Assembly: GCA_041287865.1 (NCBI GenBank)
Contig: JBGGMV010000059.1
Location: 1-64,000, forward strand
Reading direction: 5' to 3'
From: JAPWJZ01 sp041287865
GTDB lineage: Bacteria > Pseudomonadota > Alphaproteobacteria > Micavibrionales > UBA2020
DNA: 64,000 nt
Below, piece after piece: positions 7,449-16,648 of the stretch. A program made the position numbers and the translations under genes. Position 1 is the stretch's first letter, and each line of letters starts with the position of its first letter. The notes under the pieces are model-generated. The model was not told the DNA's origin, did no database searches, and saw only the letters and a program-made list of their open reading frames with translations.

Positions 7449-7477
7449 ACTATACGCGGGTTTCTATATTATGTCAA
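7449..7477 (-). promoter_or_regulatory. Near-consensus sigma-70 promoter
   Basis: Read leftward, TTGACA and TATAGT are separated by exactly 17 nt. It drives the ankyrin gene and leaves a leader of about 130 nt, in which no ORF or clear hairpin was recognised. Confidence 0.7.
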
Positions 7478-7562
7478 ATAGATGACTGTTAACTACCTGA
7501 ATTATATATAAAATTATATCGCCCTGCCGCTGAGGGCGCGGGCTTGCCGGTACCTGTCCCGA

Positions 7563-8123
7563 TTAATCGTTCGATGGAATAATGCGCCGCTTCACAGGCG
7601 TAAAGGCCCCGCCCTGCAGGCGGCGGTCGAGCTCCATCACCCATTTCGCATCGGCCAGCGCGTGGTGTTCGTCGTCGCCTTTCGGCGGCACCATGTGGCG
7701 CGGGTGGCCTTTGTCGCGGTAGGTCTGCGCGACGTTGATGGGCATGGGATCGACGTTGGGCGGCAGTTTGAGAAAGTTTTCCCCCAGCAAATTCAGCAGC
7801 AAATAACTGTCCTGCGCCGCGAACCAGTAATGGAACGAGGTCTGCTGCGTGCCGATGAAATCTTTTAATTCCTGCTTTATTTCCGCCAGCGTCTTGCGTT
7901 CGGCGTCGGGCGGCAGTTTAGTCAGCACCGTGCTGGCGATGAAATGGTTTTTCTCCGCCTCCAGCTTGTTGAATTCGCTGTTCACGGCATAGAAGGTTTT
8001 TCCATCCTTGTCCGTGATGCCGATGCTGATAAGTTCGAGCACACGCAGGGTGCGGCCGTCTTCGAGTTTCGCGTCGTACTCGAGGAATTCGGTGTCGAAA
8101 TATAATTTGCGCGTGGCGGCCAT
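7563..8123 (-). CDS. DEDDh-type 3'-5' exoribonuclease (Rv2179c-like family)
   Basis: 186 residues. The N-terminal KLYFDTEFLE supplies Asp10 and Glu12 of Exo I, FAAQDSYLLL supplies Asp105 of Exo II, and DEHHALADAKW supplies His153 and Asp158 of Exo III, which completes a DEDDh active site. Together with the length this fits the 3'-5' exoribonuclease family typified by mycobacterial Rv2179c; substrate preference is inferred from the family only. AAGGA lies 9-13 nt before the ATG, and a TTGACA-type promoter sits about 30 nt upstream. A second, unrelated DEDDh nuclease lies near 40.7 kb. Downstream a hairpin (7520-7538, arms CGCCCT and AGGGCG) may terminate transcription, but it lacks a T run. 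Confidence 0.75.
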   Translation of the reverse strand: MAATRKLYFDTEFLEYDAKLEDGRTLRVLELISIGITDKDGKTFYAVNSEFNKLEAEKNHFIASTVLTKLPPDAERKTLAEIKQELKDFIGTQQTSFHYWFAAQDSYLLLNLLGENFLKLPPNVDPMPINVAQTYRDKGHPRHMVPPKGDDEHHALADAKWVMELDRRLQGGAFTPVKRRIIPSND

Positions 8124-8150
8124 TTTTCGCGTCCTTTTGATATCGGCGCG

Positions 8151-8179
8151 ATGTTGGCATCTGTTTGATATTATGTCAA
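8151..8179 (-). promoter_or_regulatory. Candidate promoter for the DEDDh exoribonuclease gene
   Basis: Read leftward, TTGACA is followed after 17 nt by CAACAT, a weak -10. The predicted transcription start is about 20 nt before the ATG. Confidence 0.4.
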
Positions 8180-8188
8180 TTTAAAATA

Positions 8189-8240
8189 TTTGTTCTCTTT
8201 TTGTCCATTTTGTTCTTGCGCCAGAGAACAAAAAGCGTAC
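8189..8240 (+). promoter_or_regulatory. SOS (LexA) operator candidates upstream of recA
   Basis: The alphaproteobacterial SOS box is GTTC-N7-GTTC. Here GTTC-N7-GTCC (8192-8206) and, on the other strand, GTAC-N7-GTTC (8226-8240) each miss by one base. The two elements also form an inverted repeat, TTTGTTCTCT (8189-8198) with AGAGAACAAA (8223-8232). The location about 80-130 nt before the recA start suits an operator. Confidence 0.45.
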
Positions 8241-8319
8241 AGTAGAGGAAGAAGCGGCGAGATTCGAAGCTGCTTTTCAGCAAAGATTGAAGTGAATCAT
8301 CAAAAAGGGGTAAATCAAC

Positions 8320-9450
<1,131 letters not shown>

Positions 9451-9511
9451 CCCCCTGATAACCCCCAATACACACAGTAGCCACTGTTACTAGCTTCTCT
9501 TTCAGACCCCG

Positions 9512-9548
9512 AAAGGCCCGGTTTCTTCCCGAACCGGGCCTTTTACTT
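9512..9548 (+). terminator. Intrinsic terminator of recA
   Basis: The perfect 12-bp stem AAAGGCCCGGTT / AACCGGGCCTTT is followed by TTTACTTTT. It is the strongest terminator in the window. Confidence 0.9.
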
Positions 9549-9581
9549 TTCTTAATAATATCAATGTTAAGGTTAATGTAT

Positions 9582-9610
9582 TTGACATAATATTGACACT
9601 TCTCTATTAT
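9582..9610 (+). promoter_or_regulatory. Sigma-70 type promoter of the Cys-ladder repeat gene
   Basis: TTGACA-N17-TATTAT. A second TTGACA overlaps the spacer (9593-9598) but has no -10 at proper distance. The start codon lies about 30 nt downstream, with GGGGAGGG as ribosome site. Confidence 0.65.
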
Positions 9611-9639
9611 ACTTAGAAGCCCCTTGGGGAGGGCTATGC

Positions 9640-10506
9640 ATGAAGCTCGCTAACATCTTCAAATATTTCTCGTCTGGCATCAGCGCTTCCGAAAGGTCGC
9701 TGATCAGGCTCGGCTGCCCCTACGAGAAAAAACCCGATGGCACACTGGTGGCCAAGGGCGATATCAATCTGCGCCATAAACACCTCAAGCGCCTGCCCGA
9801 CCTTTCCGACGTTATCCTCGAAGGATCATTCCTCTGCGGCGCCAACCAGCTCAAAAGCCTGAAGGGCGCGCCCCGCATCGTGACGGGCGATTTCTATTGC
9901 GAATACAACCAGCTGAAAAGCCTCGAACACGCGCCGCAAAGCGTCGGCGGCAGTTATTTTTGCTGCAACAACCAGCTGACGGACCTGAAAGGCGCGCCGC
10001 GCAGCATCTCCGGCAAGTTCGCCTGCAATGAAAACAACCTGATCACGCTCGAAGGCGCGCCCGATGTCGTCGGCGACGGCTTCATCTGCCACGACAACCA
10101 GCTCACCAGCCTCGTTCATGCGCCGCAAGACGTGAAAGGCGGCTTCTGGTGCCACAACAACAAACTGGAAACCCTGCAGGGCGCGCCCAATGACGTGGGC
10201 GGCCTGTTCAACTGCGGCAAGAACAAGCTGCTGCATTACCTTCATGCGCCGCAAGGCTTTACCATCTTCTACAGCGACCTCGGCGATTTCCACACCTACC
10301 AGTCCCTGAAGGACAAGGTGCTCGACACGCCCGCGCATATCGAAGCGGTGCAGAAATGGAAAGAATCCCTCTACGAAAAATCCACGTCGCTGTCGCAGGG
10401 CTTCAACATCCGCAAGCCGCTGCAACTGATCTTCGGCCGCCCCGCTCCCGCGGTCGAAGCCATTCAGGTGCGCAAGCCTCTGAACTTCAAAACCCCTAGC
10501 CGCTAG
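9640..10506 (+). CDS. 21-residue solenoid repeat protein with a regular cysteine ladder
   Basis: 288 residues. Between about residues 50 and 205 there are seven repeats of exactly 21 residues with the pattern L-x-(G/H)-A-P-x-x-V-x-G-x-F-x-C-x-x-N-x-L. The conserved Cys falls at 66, 87, 108, 129, 150, 171 and 192, an exact 21-residue ladder. The turn alternates between GAP and HAP. The fold should be a leucine-rich-repeat-like or beta-solenoid stack with a Cys column on one face; similar repeats occur in phage and some bacterial hypothetical proteins. No signal peptide, membrane helix or catalytic domain is seen, so the cysteines are probably reduced in the cytoplasm or may bind metal. The last three bases overlap the convergent nucleotidyltransferase stop. 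Confidence 0.7.
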   Translation: MKLANIFKYFSSGISASERSLIRLGCPYEKKPDGTLVAKGDINLRHKHLKRLPDLSDVILEGSFLCGANQLKSLKGAPRIVTGDFYCEYNQLKSLEHAPQSVGGSYFCCNNQLTDLKGAPRSISGKFACNENNLITLEGAPDVVGDGFICHDNQLTSLVHAPQDVKGGFWCHNNKLETLQGAPNDVGGLFNCGKNKLLHYLHAPQGFTIFYSDLGDFHTYQSLKDKVLDTPAHIEAVQKWKESLYEKSTSLSQGFNIRKPLQLIFGRPAPAVEAIQVRKPLNFKTPSR

Positions 10507-11096
10507 CGCAGCGCCGCGCTCCAGGGGTGCGCGTTCTTCTGGTACGACACATCAAGCGCTTCCCTGAGCCAGCCCTTCTGCTCCGCCGACAAATGCGGCG
10601 CGGCTGCGTCGAAATCAATCTGGTCGCGGTCGCGCATGTGCTTGCTTTTGTAAAGCAGCACAATTTCGGGCGACAGATACGGCGTGTTTTCAAACCCGCT
10701 CTGCAGCACGGCCCTGTGCAGTTCGCGCGTGACCAGCGCGTTGCGGCGGTAAACCCAATGCGTGGCGGAGGCGTCGTTCAGCAGCACTTCCAGCCGCTCG
10801 CCGGGCAAATTGAGGTATAATTCATGGATCGGCGGCTCCAGCACCTGCCCCTCTTCCCATGAATAATAAACCCCGCCGCCGTTCGGCTTCACATAGGTAA
10901 TCAAAATCTTGGGAAATCGTTCACGCAGCAAATCCTGCTCGTCCCTGAAAATGCCGATATCGATATCATTGCGCAGGCGCACGGGCCGCCCTAAAAACAG
11001 GTCAATCGCCTGTCCGCCGCAGAAAAACCATGTGCCGGAATAACCGTTAAAGGCAATGCGCGCCGCATCCAGATGGGTGAAGCCGGAGAAGGCCAT
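10503..11096 (-). CDS. Nucleotidyltransferase-superfamily protein (aminoglycoside adenylyltransferase-like)
   Basis: 197 residues. FCGGQAIDLFLGR (about 25-37) followed by LRNDIDIGIF, with Asp44 and Asp46 as the metal-binding pair, matches the minimal nucleotidyltransferase fold of the ANT(2'')/LinB-like group (Pfam Aminoglyc_resit). A further acidic residue needed for catalysis may lie in LPGERLEVLL. Resistance function should not be assumed, because chromosomal members of this family are often of unknown substrate. The gene begins 6 nt after the smpB stop and is the last gene of the dapA-smpB operon. Its stop overlaps the stop of the convergent repeat protein. Confidence 0.75.
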   Translation of the reverse strand: MAFSGFTHLDAARIAFNGYSGTWFFCGGQAIDLFLGRPVRLRNDIDIGIFRDEQDLLRERFPKILITYVKPNGGGVYYSWEEGQVLEPPIHELYLNLPGERLEVLLNDASATHWVYRRNALVTRELHRAVLQSGFENTPYLSPEIVLLYKSKHMRDRDQIDFDAAAPHLSAEQKGWLREALDVSYQKNAHPWSAALR

Positions 11097-11102
11097 GGAA
11101 GG

Positions 11103-11609
11103 TCAGCCCTTCTCGCGCATCACGCGGGACTTCTCGCGCTCCCAGTCGCGCTTCTTTTCGGTTTCGCGCTTGTCGTGCTGTTTCTTGCCGGTGGCGATGC
11201 CAAGTTCGACCTTGGCGATGCCGCGGTGGTTGAAGTAGATCGACAGCGGTATCAGCGTCGTGCCCTTGCGCTGCACCGCGCCGATCAGCTTGTTCATCTG
11301 GTTTTTATGCAGCAGCAATTTTCTGGGCCGGCGCACCTCGTGCTGCCATTTCGCGTTCGATTTGGTGTATTCGGGGATATGCGCGTTGACGAGGAATATC
11401 TCGCTGCCCGACACCTGCGCATAGCTTTCGTTGATGCTCGCCTGTCCCGAACGCAATGATTTCACCTCGGTGCCGGTCAGCATGATGCCGGCCTCCATGG
11501 CGTCTTCGATGAAATAGCTGAAACGGGCCTTGCGGTTCTGCGCGACAGTCTTGTTGTTGCTGTCTTTCTTCGCGTCCTTCTTGCCTGCGCCCTTATTCTT
11601 GCCCGTCAT
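11103..11609 (-). CDS. smpB: SsrA-binding protein SmpB
   Basis: 168 residues. SmpB binds tmRNA and delivers it to stalled ribosomes for trans-translation. Family signatures are NRKARFSYFIEDAMEAGI, GTEVKSLRSGQASINESY and the C-terminal basic region KKQHDKRETEKKRDWEREK, which folds into the decoding centre. An N-terminal Lys-rich extension of about 20 residues (MTGKNKGAGKKDAKKDSNNK) is longer than in E. coli. It lies 9 nt after dapA and 6 nt before the nucleotidyltransferase gene, so all three are cotranscribed. The dapA-smpB neighbourhood recurs in Alphaproteobacteria. No tmRNA gene (ssrA) was seen in the window. Confidence 0.97.
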   Translation of the reverse strand: MTGKNKGAGKKDAKKDSNNKTVAQNRKARFSYFIEDAMEAGIMLTGTEVKSLRSGQASINESYAQVSGSEIFLVNAHIPEYTKSNAKWQHEVRRPRKLLLHKNQMNKLIGAVQRKGTTLIPLSIYFNHRGIAKVELGIATGKKQHDKRETEKKRDWEREKSRVMREKG

Positions 11610-11618
11610 GAGGTTTCA

Positions 11619-12539
11619 TCAGCGCTTCCCGGCTTTCTTCAGGGCGGGTTTGCCGACCTTGAAGATGCCGGCGAATTGCATCGCGTCGTCCAGTTTCTGG
11701 CGGAGACCCGCCGTAACCGGGACGAGCGGCAGGCGCAGCTCCTCGTTGATTTTGCCAAGACGCGAGAGGCAGTACTTCGCGGGCGAAGGGCTGGTCTCGG
11801 CGAACAGTGTTTTATGCAGCGGCAGCAGTAAATCGCGCACGCGCTCGAAATTCTTCCAGTCCTTGCGCTGCCAGTAGATGTGCAGGTCGGCGCAAAGGCG
11901 CGGCGCCACGTTGGCGGTGACCGAAATGCAGCCATGGCCGCCCTGCGCCAAGTAAGCCGCGACCGTCGCGTCTTCGCCCGACAGCTGGATAAAGCTATCG
12001 CCCAGCGCGTTGCGGATCTGCAAGGGGCGCGACAGATCAACCGAAGCGTCCTTGATGCCCACCACGTTCTTCAACGCGGCAGCGCGCACGACCGTTTCCA
12101 CGGCCAGATCGACGCCGGTGCGTCCAGGCACGTTATACAGAATGAGGGGCAGGCCGCAGGCGTCATTTATCGCCTTGAAATGCTGGTATAATCCTTCTTG
12201 CGTAGGCTTGTTATAATATGGCGTTACGACTAGAATACCATCTGCACCGCTCTTTTCGGCAAAGCGCGCGAGTTCGACGGATTTCGCCGTCGCGTTCGAG
12301 CCAGCGCCAGCGATCACCGGCACCTTGCCGTTGGCCGCTTCCACGCAGGCTTCGACGATGGACTTGTGCTCTTCAACGGAAAGGGTCGGCGTTTCGCCCG
12401 TCGTCCCGCAAGGAATTAACCCGTGAGTTCCGCTCGCTACATGCCACTCGACAAGCTGCTGGAACGCATCAAGGTCCACCTTGCCCTTTTTAAAGGGGGT
12501 GACCAGGGCGACCATAGAGCCTTTGAACTTTGCAGCCAT
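11619..12539 (-). CDS. dapA: 4-hydroxy-tetrahydrodipicolinate synthase
   Basis: 306 residues. DapA condenses pyruvate with aspartate semialdehyde in the diaminopimelate/lysine pathway, supplying peptidoglycan and protein. Visible features are GSMVALVTPF at the N-terminus, the GTTGETPTL phosphate-type loop (45-53), LYNVPGRTG with Tyr135, and VVGIKDASV with the Schiff-base Lys163. Length is slightly above the usual 292 because of a basic tail (GKPALKKAGKR). It is the first gene of a leftward operon with smpB and is divergent from the lytic transglycosylase gene, with about 70 nt between the two starts. Confidence 0.96.
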   Translation of the reverse strand: MAAKFKGSMVALVTPFKKGKVDLDAFQQLVEWHVASGTHGLIPCGTTGETPTLSVEEHKSIVEACVEAANGKVPVIAGAGSNATAKSVELARFAEKSGADGILVVTPYYNKPTQEGLYQHFKAINDACGLPLILYNVPGRTGVDLAVETVVRAAALKNVVGIKDASVDLSRPLQIRNALGDSFIQLSGEDATVAAYLAQGGHGCISVTANVAPRLCADLHIYWQRKDWKNFERVRDLLLPLHKTLFAETSPSPAKYCLSRLGKINEELRLPLVPVTAGLRQKLDDAMQFAGIFKVGKPALKKAGKR

Positions 12540-12611
12540 GTTAAATCTCCGGATTACTTACGTCCGCCCACTGTAACGGTTAGGGGCCTTGGGCGCAAGA
12601 ATAGGCCTTTT

Positions 12612-14639
12612 ATGGCTAATTTTGCAAGGGTTTTGACGATTCTGGCCTTCGCCGCCGCGCTTTCCCTCGCCCCGTTGCAGGATAGCAGCGCCGCGACTGC
12701 GCAACCCAAGAAAGTCGTGAAGAAAGCCACCACGCAAAAGGCCACCAAAACCGCCCCCCGCAAGATTTTGCGCAAGCCGCCGCCGCGCAAGCAGAAAGTC
12801 CAGTCGCGCCCCGCGGACGATGACTGGCAAAAAGCGGCCGTGCTGCTGAAATCGTCAGGCGACCCCGTCGCGCGCAAGCTGCTGACATGGATTTACGTGA
12901 CCGAAACCAATTTGCCGATCGAGGCGCATTCGCTCATCACCTTTGTCGAGACGAACCCCGACTGGCCGCGCCAGTCGGCTTTCCGCCGCAAGATAGAAAC
13001 AGGCATCGGGGCCGAGTTGTCGGCGGCGGAGGCCGAGAAATGGTGCCTCGCACATCCCCCCACGAGTTACGACGGCGCGCGCGGCTGCATCAGCGCGCTC
13101 GCCAAGGGCGGAAAGCAGGCCGAGGCGCGCAAGATACTGGACGACTGGTGGTACGAAGCCGAGCTGAACAAGAACCAGACAGCCGCGATGGTGGCGGGCT
13201 ATGGCGCCTACTTCAAGCCGGGCGCGCAGGCCGCAAGGCTCAATCATCTCGTCTGGCTGGGCCGCTACGAAGAAGCCGACGCGATGCTGCCCTTCGTCGA
13301 TGCGAACAGCCGCGCACTGGCGGAGGTGCGCATGGCTCTGGGCAAAATGTCGAAAAACGCCGACAAACTGCTGCAGGGGCTTTCCCCGCAGGCATTGAAC
13401 AGCGAAGGCGTGATGTTCGAGCGCCTGCGCTGGCGCCGCCGCAAGAACATGGATTCAGGCGCTTTGGAGCTCATCGGCCAGATGCCGAAAACGCAGACGC
13501 ATCCGGTGCAGTGGTGGGGCGAGCTCAGCGTCATGTCGCGCCGCGCGATCGAGCGGCGCAATTACGCGGCCGCGCTCAGCATCGCCGCGAAGCATGACCT
13601 GAAGGACGGCCTTGAATTCTCGCAGGCCGAATGGCTGATCGGCTGGCTGAACCTGCGCCTGAAAAAACCGGTCGAGGCCTATAACCATTTCGACGTGATG
13701 TACCGCAGCGTCGGCACGGCCATCAGCCGTTCCCGCGCGGCCTATTGGGCGGCGCGCGCCTCGGAAATGCTGCCCGACCAGGCGCGGGCAGACCGCTGGC
13801 ACCAGGTCGCGGCACAATATCCTTCCACCTATTACGGCCAGCTTTCCTACGAAAAAGCCTATGGCACGCCCAAGCCCGGCACGTTCAACGACCAGCCGCT
13901 GCCGCCGGGCGCCTGGGAAAAATTCAACGCCACCGACAATGTAAAGGCGCTGCGCCTGCTGCAGCAACTGGGGCTAAAGCATTTCACCGAGCCGTTTTTA
14001 GTGCGCATCATCGACCTCGCCCAGACCGAGCATGATTTCATGATGGCAGCTAGACTTGCCCGCGAAACCGGCAGCCTTTACTACGCCGTGCAGGCGAACA
14101 AGGAAATCCAGCAGCGCCTTGGCCTGTTCCTCTTCGAGGAAGGCTATCCGCAGACGCGCCTGCCCGCCCAGACGCCCGAAAAAGCGCTGGTGCATGCCAT
14201 CATCCACCGCGAAAGCATGTTCAATACCCATGCGCTCTCCCCCGCCGGCGCGCGCGGGCTGATGCAGCTGATGCCCTCCACCGCCAAGATGACGGCAAAG
14301 CGCGAGGGCGAGACTTATAACATCGACAAGCTGACGGCGGATCCGTCGTTTAACCTGCTGATCGGCTCCGCCTACCTGCGCGGGCTGCTGCACGATTATA
14401 ACGGCTTCTATCCCATGGCCATCGCCGCCTATAACGCGGGGCCGGGAAACGTGAAGGAATGGAACGGCATCTTCGGCGATCCGCGCACCAACGGCATGGA
14501 TCTTGTCGACTGGGTCGAACATATTCCGATCTACGAGACGCGCAACTATATCCAGCGGGTGATGGAATCCTATTACATCTACCGCATGCGCTTCGGCGAA
14601 ACGCCGCATACCATCTATCACTTTATGCCGCGCCGCTAA
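12612..14639 (+). CDS. Soluble lytic murein transglycosylase (Slt70-like)
   Basis: 675 residues. A signal peptide (MANFARVLTILAFAAALSLA) leads into a Lys/Arg-rich linker, then a long helical superhelix, and a C-terminal goose-type lysozyme/SLT domain from about residue 520. AIIHRESMFN gives the catalytic Glu534, followed by SPAGARGLMQLMPSTAK and AIAAYNAGPGNV, the classic SLT motifs. It cleaves peptidoglycan glycan strands in the periplasm to form 1,6-anhydro-muropeptides. I use the ATG at the signal peptide; a longer reading of 63 residues would run over the start of divergent dapA and has no signal sequence. The anhydro-MurNAc kinase gene anmK is also in this window and acts on the recycled product. 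Confidence 0.93.
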   Translation: MANFARVLTILAFAAALSLAPLQDSSAATAQPKKVVKKATTQKATKTAPRKILRKPPPRKQKVQSRPADDDWQKAAVLLKSSGDPVARKLLTWIYVTETNLPIEAHSLITFVETNPDWPRQSAFRRKIETGIGAELSAAEAEKWCLAHPPTSYDGARGCISALAKGGKQAEARKILDDWWYEAELNKNQTAAMVAGYGAYFKPGAQAARLNHLVWLGRYEEADAMLPFVDANSRALAEVRMALGKMSKNADKLLQGLSPQALNSEGVMFERLRWRRRKNMDSGALELIGQMPKTQTHPVQWWGELSVMSRRAIERRNYAAALSIAAKHDLKDGLEFSQAEWLIGWLNLRLKKPVEAYNHFDVMYRSVGTAISRSRAAYWAARASEMLPDQARADRWHQVAAQYPSTYYGQLSYEKAYGTPKPGTFNDQPLPPGAWEKFNATDNVKALRLLQQLGLKHFTEPFLVRIIDLAQTEHDFMMAARLARETGSLYYAVQANKEIQQRLGLFLFEEGYPQTRLPAQTPEKALVHAIIHRESMFNTHALSPAGARGLMQLMPSTAKMTAKREGETYNIDKLTADPSFNLLIGSAYLRGLLHDYNGFYPMAIAAYNAGPGNVKEWNGIFGDPRTNGMDLVDWVEHIPIYETRNYIQRVMESYYIYRMRFGETPHTIYHFMPRR

Positions 14640-14695
14640 CGCTGGCACGGAACTTGCGTGGATAACGCCCTGCGACAAGCGCAGGGGAAAGACGC

Positions 14696-16258
14696 ATGAC
14701 GGCAAGGCCGCGCGAGGAAACGGGGACAGCAGCAGATAACGCCGCCACGGTGTTCAAAAGATCCCTCCCCGGCGTTACATACGATAGTATTCCCCCCTTG
14801 CGCGCCGAGCTGATTGAATTCGTGAAACAACATAGCGCCGACGCCGAACAGCCGGGCATGCTGGCGCTCACCGTCTGCGAGATCCTCACCAACATCGCCA
14901 AGCACCCGCCCGCCAAGGCCCACCGGGTCGAGGTCAAGCTGCGCCTGACGCCGTCGCAGGTATATATAGACGTGGCCGACGACAGCACGCCTTTCGCAGC
15001 ATTCGACGCAAAATGCGAATCCGCGCTTGACCGTCTTAATGCGCCGTTAACAATGGCGGAGGACGGCTATGGCCTTGGCGTGATTTTAAAACAGCACCCG
15101 CACGTCACCTATACGCCCGCAGGCAAGAGCCCCGACGGGCTGAACCATTTCAGGGCGCGGAGTGCGGTTGCGCAGAAAGAACTGGGCCTTGCCTTCCTTG
15201 TCGACGACGACCCTGTCACCATGCGCCGCCACCTCGACATGCTGGCGGGTTTTTACCTGACGGTGCCGTTCAACAATGCCGAGAACGCGCTGGCGGCTTT
15301 TCCACTGCTGCGGCCCGATATCATCGTCTCCGACCTCAATATGCCGGGCATGGACGGCATCGGCCTGCGCCGCGCGCTGGCAGGCAGGGAGGGCGGGAAC
15401 GAAACACCTTTTATTTTTCTCTCTGCCCAGAAATCGGGGGAGAGCAATCCCTATATCAACCAGCTGGGCGTCGACGATTACCTGACCAAGCCGGTCGCAC
15501 GCGATAAACTGCGCAGCGTGATGGCGCGGCTGATGACAAGGTCGAAGCAGGTAAAGAAGACGGTGGAAGGACGTTTCCACGAAGACCTCGCCCTGCTGCT
15601 AAAACCCGCCCTGCCCCGCAGCTATGGCGCGTGGCGCATCGAAACCTGCAACGCGATGGTGGATGCCGGTGGCGGCGATTTCACACTCTACGAGGAAAAG
15701 CCGCAGCATATGCTGGCCGTGCTGGCCGATGTGATGGGCCATGGGCCGCAGGCGAAATTCTTCACTTACGCATGGGCGGGTTACTTACGCAGCCTGTTCC
15801 GCCTGCAATCGGGCGCGCCCGATCCTGCGCAATTGCTCGGGAAGCTATCAAGCGCCGTCAGTGGCGACGCATTTCTTGAAAGCATTATTTTAACCGTGCA
15901 GGGTTTCCAGCTGTTCCCCGACGGGCGCATGGCGATTGCCTCGGCGGGCCATCCGCGCCCCTGGCTGATCCGCAATAATACCACCAGCGAGATCGAGGTC
16001 GCGGGGCCGCTGCCGGGCCTGTTCGGTGATGCGGGCTACAGCCTTGCGCAAGTAGAGCTTGCCAAGGGCGACCGCGTGCTTTTCGCCACCGACGGTTTCT
16101 TCGACGCCTTCGGCGATGCGCATGGATTGAAACTTGTGCTGGACCCTGGCCTTGCTGGCCCCGCCCTTTCCGCTTCGCTTTGGAAGACATATCTGGAATT
16201 GCCGCGCCGCCCCGCAGCCGACGACGCCACGCTGATTATCGCCGAATATGGAGGATGA
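14696..16258 (+). CDS. Fused anti-sigma kinase - response regulator - PP2C phosphatase
   Basis: 520 residues in three domains. Residues about 20-140 are an RsbW-type GHKL ATPase (CEILTNIAKHPP N-box with Asn66; VADDSTPFAAFD). Residues 163-285 are a receiver domain with acidic pocket VDDD at 169-172, phospho-acceptor Asp213 in SDLNMPG, and Lys265 in LTKP. Residues 310-516 are a SpoIIE/RsbU-type PP2C phosphatase with DAGGGDF, DVMGHG (Asp345), ATDGFFD (Asp466) and DDATL. This combines kinase, phosphatase and two-component input of a partner-switching circuit in one chain. The STAS antagonist gene follows after 3 nt. AGGGGAAAG precedes the ATG. No sigma factor or sensor kinase is next to it. Confidence 0.85.
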   Translation: MTARPREETGTAADNAATVFKRSLPGVTYDSIPPLRAELIEFVKQHSADAEQPGMLALTVCEILTNIAKHPPAKAHRVEVKLRLTPSQVYIDVADDSTPFAAFDAKCESALDRLNAPLTMAEDGYGLGVILKQHPHVTYTPAGKSPDGLNHFRARSAVAQKELGLAFLVDDDPVTMRRHLDMLAGFYLTVPFNNAENALAAFPLLRPDIIVSDLNMPGMDGIGLRRALAGREGGNETPFIFLSAQKSGESNPYINQLGVDDYLTKPVARDKLRSVMARLMTRSKQVKKTVEGRFHEDLALLLKPALPRSYGAWRIETCNAMVDAGGGDFTLYEEKPQHMLAVLADVMGHGPQAKFFTYAWAGYLRSLFRLQSGAPDPAQLLGKLSSAVSGDAFLESIILTVQGFQLFPDGRMAIASAGHPRPWLIRNNTTSEIEVAGPLPGLFGDAGYSLAQVELAKGDRVLFATDGFFDAFGDAHGLKLVLDPGLAGPALSASLWKTYLELPRRPAADDATLIIAEYGG

Positions 16259-16261
16259 ACC

Positions 16262-16630
16262 ATGACAGCCGTTAAATCCGCATTCCACGTCCGCACCGCG
16301 CCATCGCATGCGGTCATCACCTTCTCGGGCTTCGTCGATGCGGCGAGCGTGGAGGAAGCCAAGCCCGCGCTCCAACGGCTGGTGCCTGTCACCTGCGCCA
16401 ATATCGTGGTCGACCTTGCGGGGGTGGAATTCCTCGACAGCCATGGCGTGGGGCTTTTCGTTAGCCTGCTGAAACGCGCGCATATGAACAAGGGACGGCT
16501 TTATTTTGCGGGCGCGGGCGGCCAGCCCGCCTCGGTGCTGAACATGGTGGGGTTCAGCGGCAACAGCATCATCTATTGCAAAACGGCAAGCGAGGCGGAA
16601 AGCCTGCTAGAAAAACCTGCGGAAATGTAG
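16262..16630 (+). CDS. STAS-domain anti-sigma factor antagonist
   Basis: 122 residues forming a single STAS domain. The phosphorylation loop VDLAGVEFLDSHGVGLFVSL has Ser60 after Asp59, as in SpoIIAA/RsbV. The upstream fusion protein carries both an RsbW-like kinase and a PP2C phosphatase, so the simplest model is that Ser60 is phosphorylated by the former and dephosphorylated by the latter under control of the receiver domain. The two genes are 3 nt apart and GGAGG precedes the ATG. The final target (sigma factor, diguanylate cyclase or other) is not visible here. Confidence 0.88.
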   Translation: MTAVKSAFHVRTAPSHAVITFSGFVDAASVEEAKPALQRLVPVTCANIVVDLAGVEFLDSHGVGLFVSLLKRAHMNKGRLYFAGAGGQPASVLNMVGFSGNSIIYCKTASEAESLLEKPAEM

Positions 16631-16648
16631 AGGAAACAGCCTTGAAGA

